This document shows, one piece after another, positions 54,070 to 63,993 of a stretch of 64,000 nt of DNA (within the stretch, counting starts at the first letter, position 1; each line of letters starts with the position of its first letter). The notes beneath the pieces were generated by a model, which had not been told where the DNA came from, did no database searches, and saw only the letters and a program-made list of their open reading frames with translations. The stretch comes from Symbiodinium natans (taxonomy: Eukaryota > Sar > Dinophyceae > Suessiales > Symbiodiniaceae). A program made the translations under genes and the position numbers. Location: positions 469,001-533,000 of the forward strand of contig CAJNDS010000813.1 of NCBI GenBank assembly GCA_905221605.1, in the 5' to 3' direction.

Positions 54070-54221
54070 CCATCATGGAGCCGAGAGTGATCCCCTGCGA
54101 AAACAATCCTGGGGATCTCCTCACGTTTGCCCCTGTGATTCTCACCGACAACCATGGTCGCACGCATCGCCTTTGCCTTGGGCAGTGGGGACCACATGAA
54201 CCCGAGCATTGGGTCATATGA
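54070..54221 (+). CDS. Candidate terminal exon with a stop
   Basis: After acccag the frame from 54,072 is open for 49 codons, including IMEPRVIPCENNPGDLL and GQWGPHEPEHWVI, then TGA. The stop lies inside the left inverted repeat of the element at 54,215-54,342. Its phase (2) does not match the last chain exon, so assignment is uncertain. Confidence 0.3.
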
Positions 54222-54342
54222 AGCAGGGTTTATATTACTGTTCTTGGTGGGTGTATTTAAGGTTCATTGTATATACTTGGTGAGAGTGTATATATTGGGT
54301 GTCCTTTTGGGGATACAAGAAATATAAACCCTACTTCATATA
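54215..54342. mobile_element. Inverted-repeat element with 22-bp arms
   Basis: atatgaagcagggtttatat and atataaaccctacttcatat, one mismatch, 128 nt in all. AT-rich inside. Confidence 0.75.
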
Positions 54343-54426
54343 CCCTACCATAATTCCCATTGAAGTATATCAACCATAGGCTCTTTTAGGGGTTCATCTC
54401 GTCCGCACGGTGGGGGGCTGGCTAAG

Positions 54427-54520
54427 TTGGAGCTGCACGCTGACGTCACCAGGACAACGCTTGAGAGCACGATCACACTTGGTCGGGACATGGCCGAGCC
54501 GTGGAAGATGAACACACTCA
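54427..54520 (+). CDS. Candidate exon (LELHADVTRTTLEST)
   Basis: Island between the inverted-repeat element and a CCCTAAA array; open for 31 codons, continuing ITLGRDMAEPWKMNTLI. Phase 0 with the exon at 53,355 if spliced at ctaag, but that acceptor is followed by T. Unknown function. Confidence 0.3.
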
Positions 54521-54524
54521 TCTC

Positions 54525-54895
54525 TAAACCCTAAACCCTAACCCTAAACCCTAAACCCTAAACCCTAAACCCTAAACCCTAAACCCTAAACCCTAAACCC
54601 TAAACCCTAAACCCTAAACCCTAAACCCTAAACCCTAAACCCTAAACCCTAAACCCTGGAGCAGAAGCCCTGCAACCCACAACGTCCTGGGAATTAGGTT
54701 CGGTTCCCGTACAAACTACAAGGCACAAAGCCAAAGCAGGGGCGGGGGCAGTTTTCCATTCCTTGGTCGTCCTAAACCCTAAACCCTAAACCCTAAACCC
54801 TAAACCCTAAACCCTAAACCCTAAACCCTAAACCCTAAACCCTAAACCCTAAACCCTAAACCCTAAACCCTAAACCCTAAACCCTAAACCCCTAA
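54525..54895. repeat. Two CCCTAAA arrays
   Basis: About 18 units at 54,525-54,657 and 17 at 54,775-54,890, separated by 115 nt of unique DNA. Confidence 0.95.
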
Positions 54896-55309
54896 AACCC
54901 CTAAACACCACAACTCACAGAACTCTGAACCACTGAGTCCCTCTACAATAAAGACCCTAAACTCAACGCCCTTCAACCCGCAAACCACCAAACCCGACAA
55001 CCTCCAAAAAACGCCTAAACCCTGCACCTGCCCTGTCCAAAATCCACAAAAACTCACCTTAAACCCTAAAGCGCAAATCCTAGAACCCTGAACCCCAGAC
55101 CCCCTTATTTCCTCTCATTGCCTCCAAATATCAGCACAGGCCGGTTCCAGGTCCTTCTGGGCTGCAGAGCCCTGGCCGCCAGTTGTCCGTTTTGGTACCC
55201 GAAACCCCAACACCCAAAGCCCAAAACAGTGAACCCCCCTAAGCCCAGACCCTCCAAACCCCTAAACCCTACAGTGCCACATCGGTTTCGGGCCTCGGTT
55301 TAGTATTAT

Positions 55310-56520
55310 TATGATTATTATTAGTTTTTTTTTTGAGGGGGGGCTCAGGGTTTGTGTTAGGTGTTGTTGTTCTGGCTGTTTGTTTAAGGGTGCCGTGCTC
55401 TCTAGGGGACCAATTTTAGAGAACTACCCACATTCTATGGTCTGGCCTCGGCAGCGCCCGCATTGCGAGGCCACGTGCGCTGGGAGACCTTTAGGGTGGG
55501 CCGGGCCAGCGGGCGCTCTCAAGGGACTGAAGGAGGGCGTGAAGTCGACCAGCACTGGACTTGCACTAAGCCAATGCAATCACAGCCCGGTCACGCTGTT
55601 TTACGACTTCGCGAGTTCAAGCACTTGTGCAGCTACGCCTGAGTGCGTCCGGTCGGACCGCACAGCAACCTAAGAGCTACTGTACGAAACTACCGTGCTC
55701 AAAGGCACAAGCTCGGTACTTGAGCCAAAATGTTGGCATTGTTACGAATTGCAAAACTACACATGCAAGGGAAAACAACAAGCTGCACTAGCACTAAGCA
55801 AGCACTCCATGCATGCTTTGACCTGCTCACATTCGCCCCTCAGCCGAGGCTTCCGGCTCACCAAGAGCTCATAGTGCGTCAAGCACTTCAGCAACGCGGC
55901 AAATGGGGTAGGGCGAGGGTGTCGCGTGCGACTCTGGTAGAGCCCGCACATCATGAGCATTGGCATGCGGCTTGGGCGGCAGCCCGCACTACCAAACGGA
56001 CGCACGACGACAGCAGCCCTCTACGACCCTAAACCACCCCAAGTCGCGAGCGCTCACCTTTGTGCAGGCAGGCGAGGCTCCAGAGTACTGGGCAGGTCTT
56101 TATGCTGCTAGTGCAAAGCTATGGTACAAATGGTACACTGTACACACTACCGGCCCTAAGCTACGGCTACGGCTACTCACCTATCCAGAACTACCCTACG
56201 GGCTACCGGACTCAGCGAGAGCCGCGCACATTGCTTGTGCCGCAGGCAGTGCAGCTCGCACGCGCTTCGGCGAGCGCACTGCCGCGACCAGGACACGGTC
56301 CGCAGCACCTGCAAAAGAGCACCCTCGGCACGAGGGGCCACAGGCAGGGCGGAGGAGAAAAGTGCGGGGAATGCAAAATGGGCAGGTTTCCAACCTGCCG
56401 CGGCTTTTCGCCCGCAGTCAAGCAAAAGAAAGTGCAAAAGGGTTGGCGAAGCAACGTGCCGTGCTGCAACGCCTGCTCTGATAATGCGTGGATGCATACC
56501 ACGCCGCGCCAACTGGCCGC
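55310..56520. other. Non-repetitive region beyond the PLD-like ORF
   Basis: Twelve hundred bases of unique GC-rich DNA between the end of the PLD-like frame and the telomere-like repeats. Several short frames are open on both strands but none resembles a known protein. It could be the 3' untranslated part or a terminal repeat of the - strand element. It holds the spliced-leader-like match at 55,719-55,732. Confidence 0.4.
55719..55732 (-). other. 14-nt match to the dinoflagellate spliced leader
   Basis: On the - strand the sequence reads CATTTTGGCTCAAG, identical to the last 14 nt of the conserved dinoflagellate spliced leader (CCGTAGC-CATTTTGGCTCAAG). The bases before it (GCCAA) differ. Such relics mark reverse-transcribed, trans-spliced mRNAs in dinoflagellates. 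A 14-nt match is unlikely by chance in 64 kb, but no clear gene starts just after it. Confidence 0.45.
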
Positions 56521-56523
56521 AGC

Positions 56524-57942
56524 CTACTCGATACCCTGTGGAGCAGTGTTGGGGGCACGAGTGGCGTTGCCAGCAACGTTGGAGCTACTGGCTCGCTCCA
56601 ACTGGGGGCGCATTGCAACCGCCTCATCGAGGGAGAATGCCTCAGCCGACACCCTCTGGAAATCCTCGATGTAGGACTGCGCGACAGGGTGCGTCTTGGG
56701 GACCTCAAGCTTAAGCCCTGCCTCCGCATTGGCTTTGCTGCTCGTGGTAAAATTGAGGCTCCCAATCAGCACCACCGCGCCATCAGGCCGCAGTAGGCAA
56801 AGGGCCTTGGCATGGTGCAGCCCTTGAATCCCGGTGCCTACCTTAGCCCCGCGGCCGTCGCGAGCATAGGCGTCGCGCACGGATGTGCCACAACCCACCT
56901 TCACCTCGGCACCTGCAGCCGCCAAGCGTTTCAACGCTTGCCACTGAAGCTTGGTGCGGTGGCATTGTCCCATGTCGGCGACAATCCGAACGCTCGCGCC
57001 CTTGCCAAGCGACGCTTCGATTGCCTCGATGCAGGATGGGCAATCTAAGCTGTACGCCCGGATGTAGATCACATCCTCTGCTGCTCCAGACCCAAGCAGC
57101 GTTTGGGCGGCCTGAACGTATGGCCCGCCCGCAAGGAATTCCGCTTCTTTGACTGGAGAACTCCTAGCGGGAACTGGGCCCTTGTTCCTCCGGCTGGGTG
57201 TGCGCGCCACAGTGGCAGTGGCGGCACGTTGCACGGAGCCGGACTGTGCGTGGGCTGCGCTCGCTCCATCTGCTGGGGCCGCGGCCAGGTCACGACCCGC
57301 GAGCCCCTGAAAGCAGGAGAGCCCGCGGCTCTTGGCCGCAAGTTGGGAGAAACACCCTTCACTGTTCCCCAAACCCAAAACCACCTTACCCTTAGCTAGG
57401 GCATCGGAGGCGGTACTCCGAATGGAGTCTGTGAGCGCAGGACCCGCGCCTCGCTGGGCCGCGTGCAAAAACCTTAGGGATCGAGCGGTGTCCATTGCGG
57501 CATCGCAATGCCCGCAGCGTCCCTCTGCCAGGTAAGCACGGCAGCCACAGGCAGCTGTCTCCTCCTTGAGGTGCACCCAAACCTTATGGGTCACCCCTTT
57601 CTTGGAGCTCACGACCTCAAACGTCGCTTCGGAGCCAAGGAGTTGAGACAGCCGCGCCCCAGGGGCCGCGGTGTTGCCATGTCGCATATGCGCAATGCGA
57701 TTGGCAACGGCACGACTCACGTACCACAGAACAGCGCCGCACAAAATCACTACTACCAGAGTGATAGCTGTTCCGGCGACCCACACTGGCCCCGTGACCG
57801 ATTTCCTCGACCACGTCGGCCGAAATTGTTGCAACCGCGTGCATAGAGTCCTCGACAACATGCACAGCCCCGCGGTGCAACTGCAAGGCAATCGGCGCCG
57901 ACGCTGCAGCCGCCAGGCCCCACCAGCCGTTGATGTTCCCAT
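56524..57942 (-). pseudogene. Polyprotein C-terminus: membrane segment, SWIM-like finger, PLD-like nuclease
   Basis: A 472-codon frame. Residues 53-78 are a membrane helix (VWVAGTAITLVVVILCGAVL). Residues 132-145 give C-x-C-x8-C-x-H (ACGCRAYLAEGRCGH), a SWIM-type finger. From about residue 275 a phospholipase-D-like domain follows: DVIYIRAYSLDCPSCIEAIE, GASVRIVADMGQ, and the HKD block (LHHAKALCLLRPDGAVVLIG then SLNFTTSS) near 376-400. A single HKD copy is the architecture of PLD-type nucleases such as the Zucchini/Nuc group. Substrate unknown. The first 50 residues are probably out of frame. Confidence 0.7.
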
Positions 57943-60900
57943 TGAGGGCGTGCATCAACCGATTGAGGAGCCCGCGACCCAGGAAAAACGGGGTCCGCGG
58001 CTTCCAGCGGAACACTCGGCGGTGGCCGGGCCGACCCGCACGGGAAGGCTGGGACCCAGCTTGTGCTTGGGCGGGGCTGGAACGCGGCAACTATGCCCGC
58101 GGCGTAAGCGCCCCAGGCGTACCTGCCCCTCCCCTTGGGCTTGCCCTTGGCATCGGACTTGCCTCTGCCCTTCGGCTTGCCCTGGCCCTTGCCACGGGCG
58201 TCTGCCCAAGCACTCCAAGGGTCGCGGCCCTTGCCGTACGTCGCCTCTTCGCGACGTCTCTTGCCGCCCCTCTTCTTGTGTTTGCTCCTAAGAAGAGGTT
58301 GGATCGTTTCTTGATCCATCGCGCGATTGGCCAGAAGGATCTCGTACTCCAGCTCGTCCTGGCTGCTCTCGGAGCCCGAGTCCCTCTCTTCGCCGCGCCG
58401 CGGATCAGGGATCCCGCGGGAAACGACCTCTGCCAAGCGGAGAGGCGTGCTGCACCGAAAGCACAGCTGCCTGAATGAAAGGTTCCATTCATAGCAGTTA
58501 GGGCACTGCCACCCTGCTATGCGGAGCGCCTCGCTGATGTGATCATCGCGCTCCGCCTTCTCCGCCTGGCGCCGCTCCCGCTTCTTGGCGCGCTCGGCCG
58601 CCTGCGCCTCCTCGGCCGCCTGGAGGGCTTCGGCGAGTTCCTCATCGCTGAGGAGCCTCGCGGCATCTGCCCGCGCTTGTTGTTCTTCAAGCTCTTCGGC
58701 GGAAAACCTCCGCCGCCATTGCTCCGGCGCGGTTTGAGGATCTACCTCCCACCACCCGATGTCGATCCCATTGATCCATCGGCCGTCGCACGGGGCGCCC
58801 GCATTCGGGCCGCCCGCGTGCGTGGTGAGGCACTGGTCCTCGGTAACCGGGTTGATGGCTTCGCAGAAGAAGCACCGCCAGCTGCCGTAGGGGTAAAAGC
58901 GGCCTTCGACGTAGGCTCGGTTGGCTGGGAGGGCGACCTCGTCCGCCTCATCCGCGGTGGCTGCCTCCATCTCAACCGAGACCTCTTCGTCCTTGACGAC
59001 CTCAGCCTCCTCCTCCTGTTCCTCCTTGGCCAGGGGCTCTTCTCGCTCCCGGCCGACGTTGAGGTGGGACTCAGTGCGAACCTCGGCGCGCATCAAAATG
59101 ACGTCAAGGCTATCCGCGGCTGGGTCGCCCGCGAAGAAGGAGTCGATCTCCTTGGCATGGAGATCGTCAAGAGGCGTCACCAGGTCCGGCGAGTAATCTC
59201 GCTTGGAGCGACGCTCGGCCAGGCGTCGCTGGACGTCGCCCTTCGGCGGCTCGAGGGCCCGCCCGCGCGGAGCGGCCTCCCGCGGAGGCTCAGGATCGGC
59301 CTCCTCCGTGGGCTCGCTCTTGGGCGTGGACCCTCCATCGCTTCCCTCTGGAGGGGGGTCCAGCTCGGGGTCATCGCGAAGCCACCCCGGCGGATGGCTA
59401 CCACCATAAATGTGGTGCGATCCATCCTCAAGCTGGATTCGGTCCCCTCGCTTCAGGAGCGGGACCCTCGAGTGATCGTACCCGTTGGCTTTGTGGTACC
59501 TAATCACTCGGAGCATGGGCACCTCCCCATACCCACCGTCCTTTCCTCGGCGGAACAGCCGTCCCCGCCAGTCCTGACGAAAAGGGTCAAGAGGTGCGGA
59601 GGGGCTGATCCCCAGGTTGGGCGGAAGAGAGGCGCCATGGCAGGCCGCCTGATGCAAGTGGTATTGCACCAGCGACTCAAAGGCCAGCCCGCATCCCGGA
59701 GCCGAACATCCGTAGTGGCCGTCAGCGTTGGGGCGAGGCTCCTCTGAGGCTGAGGCGGACTGGGCAGTCCCGCCTCCTGAAGGCCTGGCGGAACTGCTCG
59801 ACCCCGCAACCCCGGGGGCGTCCTGACCATCGTCAGACACCTCTTCCCCGTCGGCGCCTTCCCCGGCCGCCCGACTCTCTCCCTCTCGGCGCAGTGTTTT
59901 GAGGGACTCCTCACGCTTGGTGATCTTCTCCAGCTTCACCATCGCAGTTCCCGCAACCTCCAGTATTCTCGACTGGAGCTTCTGCGCTCTCAGAAGAGCT
60001 TCGGACCGCGCGAGGTACTCCTTCGCGCTGGTGACCACCGACTGGCCGAGCACGAGGACTCCTTCCTCTGCGCTCTCGGCCTGGGCCCCACTAGCGGGCT
60101 CCTCGTCCTCCTTCACCTTGACCGCGGCTGGAGGCGCCCGCGTGTCGGGAAGATCCGAGCTGGAACTATCTTCCTCGACACCTTCAGCTTCTTGGGCTGC
60201 CTCTTCCTCGAGCGAGTCTTCGGCCTCGAGGACATTGGGGCCAGGGACGTTGCGCCTAGGGTACACCTTGGGCTTCGCTGGGACGATCGAAGTCCTGGGA
60301 GTCCCTGAGGGACGCCCTTTGGCCTTAGGCGCGGCCTTCGGAGGGGTAACAGGTTGGGCGGCCCCCGCGGCCATGCCACGGCCCGCAGGGGCCAGCACAA
60401 CCGTCGAGGAGCTCGCCGCGCCACTGCTGGCCGCAGCAGCTTGGGACGCTTGGACCGTGCCCAGTTTCGGTCCTCGCCCCAACGGCGGGTTGGGGCCCGC
60501 ACTGGTGTCGCCTAAACTCTTTAGGTCGACATGCTGGACCAACCGATCCACTTCCAACTCAGCTATCAAGACTGAGTAGACAGGCGAGCCCTTGGGGAGT
60601 GCCCAGATGCGGGAAATGCCGGTGGCTCTAATCTGGCCAGTGAGGGCCACCCCATCCGCTCCAGCATAGATGGGCACTCCGGCGTCCCGCAGGACCGCCA
60701 GTCGGACCTCGACTATGCAAGTCGATCCGCGGCGGAACCCGCGCCTTCCGTCCTCCCACTGCGTGGGGCAGTGTCCTAGGACGTAGTGCACCCCGAGGCG
60801 GCCTCCCGGCCCGCTGCCGGGGATCAAGCCATTCTGGATCATGCTTGGCACGACATGCAAGTCCGTGCCGTGCCACATGGCCGGGCCATAACGATGTATG

Positions 60901-61250
60901 AGGTCGTCGATGGCCGTCTCACTTAGGCCCTCCATCATGAACCCCATCGGATGGCCACAATCGGCAGAGTGGCCTTGGAAGGCACGAAGGAAACCAGCGT
61001 GCGAGGTGTCCAACCTCGGTTTCCGCTGGTTGGCGTCGTGCGCGACCGCCTGGTTGTACTGGTTGATGGTGATGCCGAGTTGTTCGATCAACTCATCAAC
61101 CGGATAGAGGCCGCCCGGACCGAACCGGCCTCTGCAGCCACCTTCGCCGTGCCGCATGCATCGGACTAGCAGGCGCTGCACGTCGGCCCTTAGGGCCTGG
61201 GCTCTTGCTCTTGCCCCTGCCCTTCGATCCTCCTCCACCCATCGCGGCAC
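57753..61250 (-). pseudogene. Polyprotein: Tpt1/KptA-like domain with zinc fingers
   Basis: A 1,165-codon frame. Residues 20-225 match RNA 2'-phosphotransferases (Tpt1/KptA, which remove 2'-phosphates by ADP-ribosylation): CMRHGEGG (Arg33-His34), FLRAFQGHS (Arg89, Gly-His-Ser), AMWHGTDLHVVPSMIQNGL, GRLGVHYVLG, and IYAGADGVALTG. A long charged, low-complexity region follows, then a C2H2 finger near 512 (YGCSAPGCGLAF, later H-x5-H), a Cys-rich finger near 787 (SWRCFFCEAINP) and a RanBP2-like finger near 910 (WQCPNCYEWN, LCFRCSTPL), then a Gly/Lys tail (KGQGKPKGRGKSDAKGKPKG). The start is not an ATG. Below about 58,000 the protein continues in other frames. Confidence 0.75.
57780..58000 (-). pseudogene. 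Frame-shifted linker between zinc-finger and PLD parts
   Basis: In the - frame open from 58,090 the stretch LLNRLMHALNGNINGWWGLA and then VHVVEDSMHAVATISADVVE looks genuine, while the frames on either side are poor here. It connects the Gly/Lys tail of the Tpt1-like frame to the membrane segment of the next, indicating two frameshifts in one original protein. Confidence 0.5.
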
Positions 61251-61623
61251 TGAGGCGGCGGGGGTTTGGGGAGTTTCCTTAAGGTCTGGGCTTTAAGGCT
61301 TCTACGGCTTCTGCTTCGACCTTGGACCGAACCTCTAGGCCTGCCTGCAAAACACTGGCTGCGGGACAAACGAACGAAGCTGCACGCGACGAACGACGAA
61401 AAATCCTTCTGCCCGCAGACCGGCGACCTGGGAAACGGCCCGCCCCAAAAACACCCGCCCTGAACACAGAAACACCCGAACAGCCCCAACATCCTGAGCA
61501 TCAGAACGCGCGTGGGGTGATTCTGGTCTGAGCGCGCCGCGTCATGGTTCGCGCGCTTGGTGTTGTGCGCACCGCGAACGCCTAAGGCTTCAAGAGCAGA
61601 CGACGCGCTCTGCGGAGCCGCGA

Positions 61624-63993
61624 CTACTCCCTTGGCGCACGCTTCGCGCACCGCCCCCTCGGCTTGGGCGTCAGTGAAAAACCGCCCATCAATGACCCTA
61701 CCTGTCCTATAACAGTAAGATCATCCACGTAGGCTATCCACTCCTTAGTATACTTAAGGCGCCTACCTCTGCCGGGGGCATAGGCCCTATCAACCACAAA
61801 GTTGAAATCATCCGGGCCGTTAATCGGGCCAAAGGTGAGGCCGACAGGGAGATATTTCCCTGATCTTGCCACAATGGCCAACACCTCGCGAGCACGCTTG
61901 GTGTTCCTAATCTGATTAAACCCACTAACCGCATCCACGAAGGTATACCAAACCGAACCTACTGCGGCGGCGAGCACATCGCTGCCCCGCCGACAATAGT
62001 ACGTGGAGCGCTTAATTCGGGCATTCACACGGCGGTAGTCAACCACCAAGCGTCGCTTCCTATGCCGCTTGTAGCTGGGCATTTCCTTGGTCGGAAACGG
62101 CGCAGATCCCCAAGCCGAGCTGCCGCGGATCAACTGACCCCGCTTGCATTCTTCTTCAAGCTTGTCGTCGACCCATTGCGCGGACTCGCCCCTCAGACTG
62201 TGAGGCTGGGACGAGACCGGCGGCCCGGTGGGGATGCAGTCATGGGCGAACTTCCTGACCGTGGTCCTGGTGGTGTCCTCCACCCAGAACCCAGCGGCCT
62301 TTCGCCGTATGACCTCCCTGACGGCTGCGATATCAGCATCGGTCAGCCCGGGTCTGGTTGGTCCAGGCTCGATCTTCAAACCCGACCATACGAGGTCTCT
62401 ATAGGCCTCGGTGCGCCTAGGATCCTCCGCGACCTTCTCGCCCGCAAGAGCATAGACCTCAAGGTCAGCCCGGACGGAATCCCAGTCCTTGGCGTCCGCC
62501 TTGGTCCGCCAAAACGCTTCCTTCTCCGCGGCATACTTATCCACCTCCTTATCCAGCTCGGCACGCTCTGCTGGCGTGAGGTCCTCGCCCGAGCGCACGT
62601 CCGGGAGGGGAACGACTGGAGAGGGCTGTGGCGCAGCCGCGGCGCTATCTGCACCCGCAGTGGCTGGAAAGCTTTCAACTGCAGCGGTGCACAGCTCTTC
62701 TGCGCCCCTCAGACCAAGGTCCTGGAGCGAGGCGCAGAAAGCCGCCCCTATGAGGTTGTAGTCGGCTTGCGCGCGCTCAACGTGCTTGTGCTGCACTGCG
62801 CCTAGCGCATCCGGCCTACTACACCTCAAACCTACCGATTCTAAGCTGAAATCGGCGAGCCACAGGGCCCCGCTTTCAACGAGGTTGCCGCGGCCACTGG
62901 CCCGCGCGAACTGGCATTCGTCAGCCCGCACGAAGGCCCAAGGCCAGCGTGGCTCTGCGAGCGTCCCAAACAAGGCGCCCCACTCCTCCAGCCGCCAGGG
63001 TTCCCACTCGCCTTTTTGTGCCTGCAAATGCAGCGCGACGTGGGCGCCCGCGCGCGTGCGTTCCTGCGCACACCGGACGACTAGCTGGAGGAAAGCCCGG
63101 GGCACATTCTTGCCCTCAAGCCCAATCACGAGCACTTTCGGCTCTGTGCGCAAAACAGCGCCGCTAATAGCCTCTAAGTGCTGTTCTGCGGCTAGGTTCC
63201 AGGTGATCCCGTAGGTCTGCCTGCCTTGCACAAAAGCTGGAACAACCCTGTACCCGTGCCTCCTAGCCGCGTCGGAAACGACCGCGTCACCCCAAGCAAC
63301 CTCTAAGACGTCGGCAACCCCTCCAAGGAAATACTGCCGGAACCAACTCTCGACAGCACCCAACTCTGGGGAAGCCCTAGGCTGCAACGCGCGGGGTTCC
63401 GCGACCAAGAGGTCCGCGAGGGCCTCTTGGATCGAGAGCACACTCGTGCCGGCGCGGGACGCTCGCTCGAGCGTCCTGTCCTGCAACGAATACGCTCCCT
63501 TGTCCAACTTTCTGGCCGAGGCTGCAGCAAGCACGCCGTCGCGGTTTAGGTCGATTTTGACAATGATTTCCTTAACGGAAACCGCTTCGTGGGCCGGACG
63601 GGTCCCTTCTGAAAGCGTGAGCGCTCCGTCCTCGGCGATAAATGCAAGCCGCCATTTGACGCGAACCCCGCTGGCGTCGGGGAGATAGCGGTGGACGCCG
63701 ACCTGCGCACGGGCCGCATCTACCTGCGTAACCCGTCCTAACCTGCACACCTTCGGGCCTCCACCTACACCCCGATAGGCAATGCGGTCGCCAAGGCGGA
63801 GGACGAAGTCCCTCCCGCGCCTGGTCAGCGTGAACTCCACTTGCTTGGCGTCGCCTTGAGCCTGTTGCCCTAAGCTGGGGCGAGACAAGTCGTCCCCGCC
63901 GGTTCCATCGTCCTCAAAGACGACCGGCTCGCGGGATTCCGCGCCATCTGCATCCGCAGGGACAAGAATGCAGTCTTCTGCGTGCGCCTCCAT
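61624..63993 (-). CDS. Ty3/gypsy-like reverse transcriptase protein, C-terminally cut
   Basis: A 789-codon frame, open to the window edge. Residues 1-600 are of unknown type, with a basic strand-rich part near the N-terminus. From about residue 605 the RT is clear: WVDDKLEEECKRGQLIRGSS (primer-grip start), RRLVVDYRRVNARIKRS, VWYTFVDAVSGFNQIR (motif A), LPVGLTFGPINGPDDFNF (motif B) and IAYVDDLTVIG (motif C, YVDD, near 61,720). The frame ends only 25 residues after motif C, so the thumb, RNase H and integrase are missing. A GT donor (CAG|GTAGGG on the - strand near 61,695) sits right after the RT homology ends, so splicing onward is possible. Confidence 0.75.
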   Translation of the reverse strand: MEAHAEDCILVPADADGAESREPVVFEDDGTGGDDLSRPSLGQQAQGDAKQVEFTLTRRGRDFVLRLGDRIAYRGVGGGPKVCRLGRVTQVDAARAQVGVHRYLPDASGVRVKWRLAFIAEDGALTLSEGTRPAHEAVSVKEIIVKIDLNRDGVLAAASARKLDKGAYSLQDRTLERASRAGTSVLSIQEALADLLVAEPRALQPRASPELGAVESWFRQYFLGGVADVLEVAWGDAVVSDAARRHGYRVVPAFVQGRQTYGITWNLAAEQHLEAISGAVLRTEPKVLVIGLEGKNVPRAFLQLVVRCAQERTRAGAHVALHLQAQKGEWEPWRLEEWGALFGTLAEPRWPWAFVRADECQFARASGRGNLVESGALWLADFSLESVGLRCSRPDALGAVQHKHVERAQADYNLIGAAFCASLQDLGLRGAEELCTAAVESFPATAGADSAAAAPQPSPVVPLPDVRSGEDLTPAERAELDKEVDKYAAEKEAFWRTKADAKDWDSVRADLEVYALAGEKVAEDPRRTEAYRDLVWSGLKIEPGPTRPGLTDADIAAVREVIRRKAAGFWVEDTTRTTVRKFAHDCIPTGPPVSSQPHSLRGESAQWVDDKLEEECKRGQLIRGSSAWGSAPFPTKEMPSYKRHRKRRLVVDYRRVNARIKRSTYYCRRGSDVLAAAVGSVWYTFVDAVSGFNQIRNTKRAREVLAIVARSGKYLPVGLTFGPINGPDDFNFVVDRAYAPGRGRRLKYTKEWIAYVDDLTVIGQVGSLMGGFSLTPKPRGRCAKRAPRE

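Noticed and set aside
55960-56714. Overlapping + strand frames of 159-204 codons
   Set aside because: Several mutually exclusive frames are open in this GC-rich stretch; none resembles a known protein.
58539-59747. A 402-codon + strand frame
   Set aside because: Antisense to the Tpt1/zinc-finger polyprotein; high GC keeps the complement open.
62062-62805. A 247-codon + strand frame
   Set aside because: Antisense to the RT protein and without motifs.
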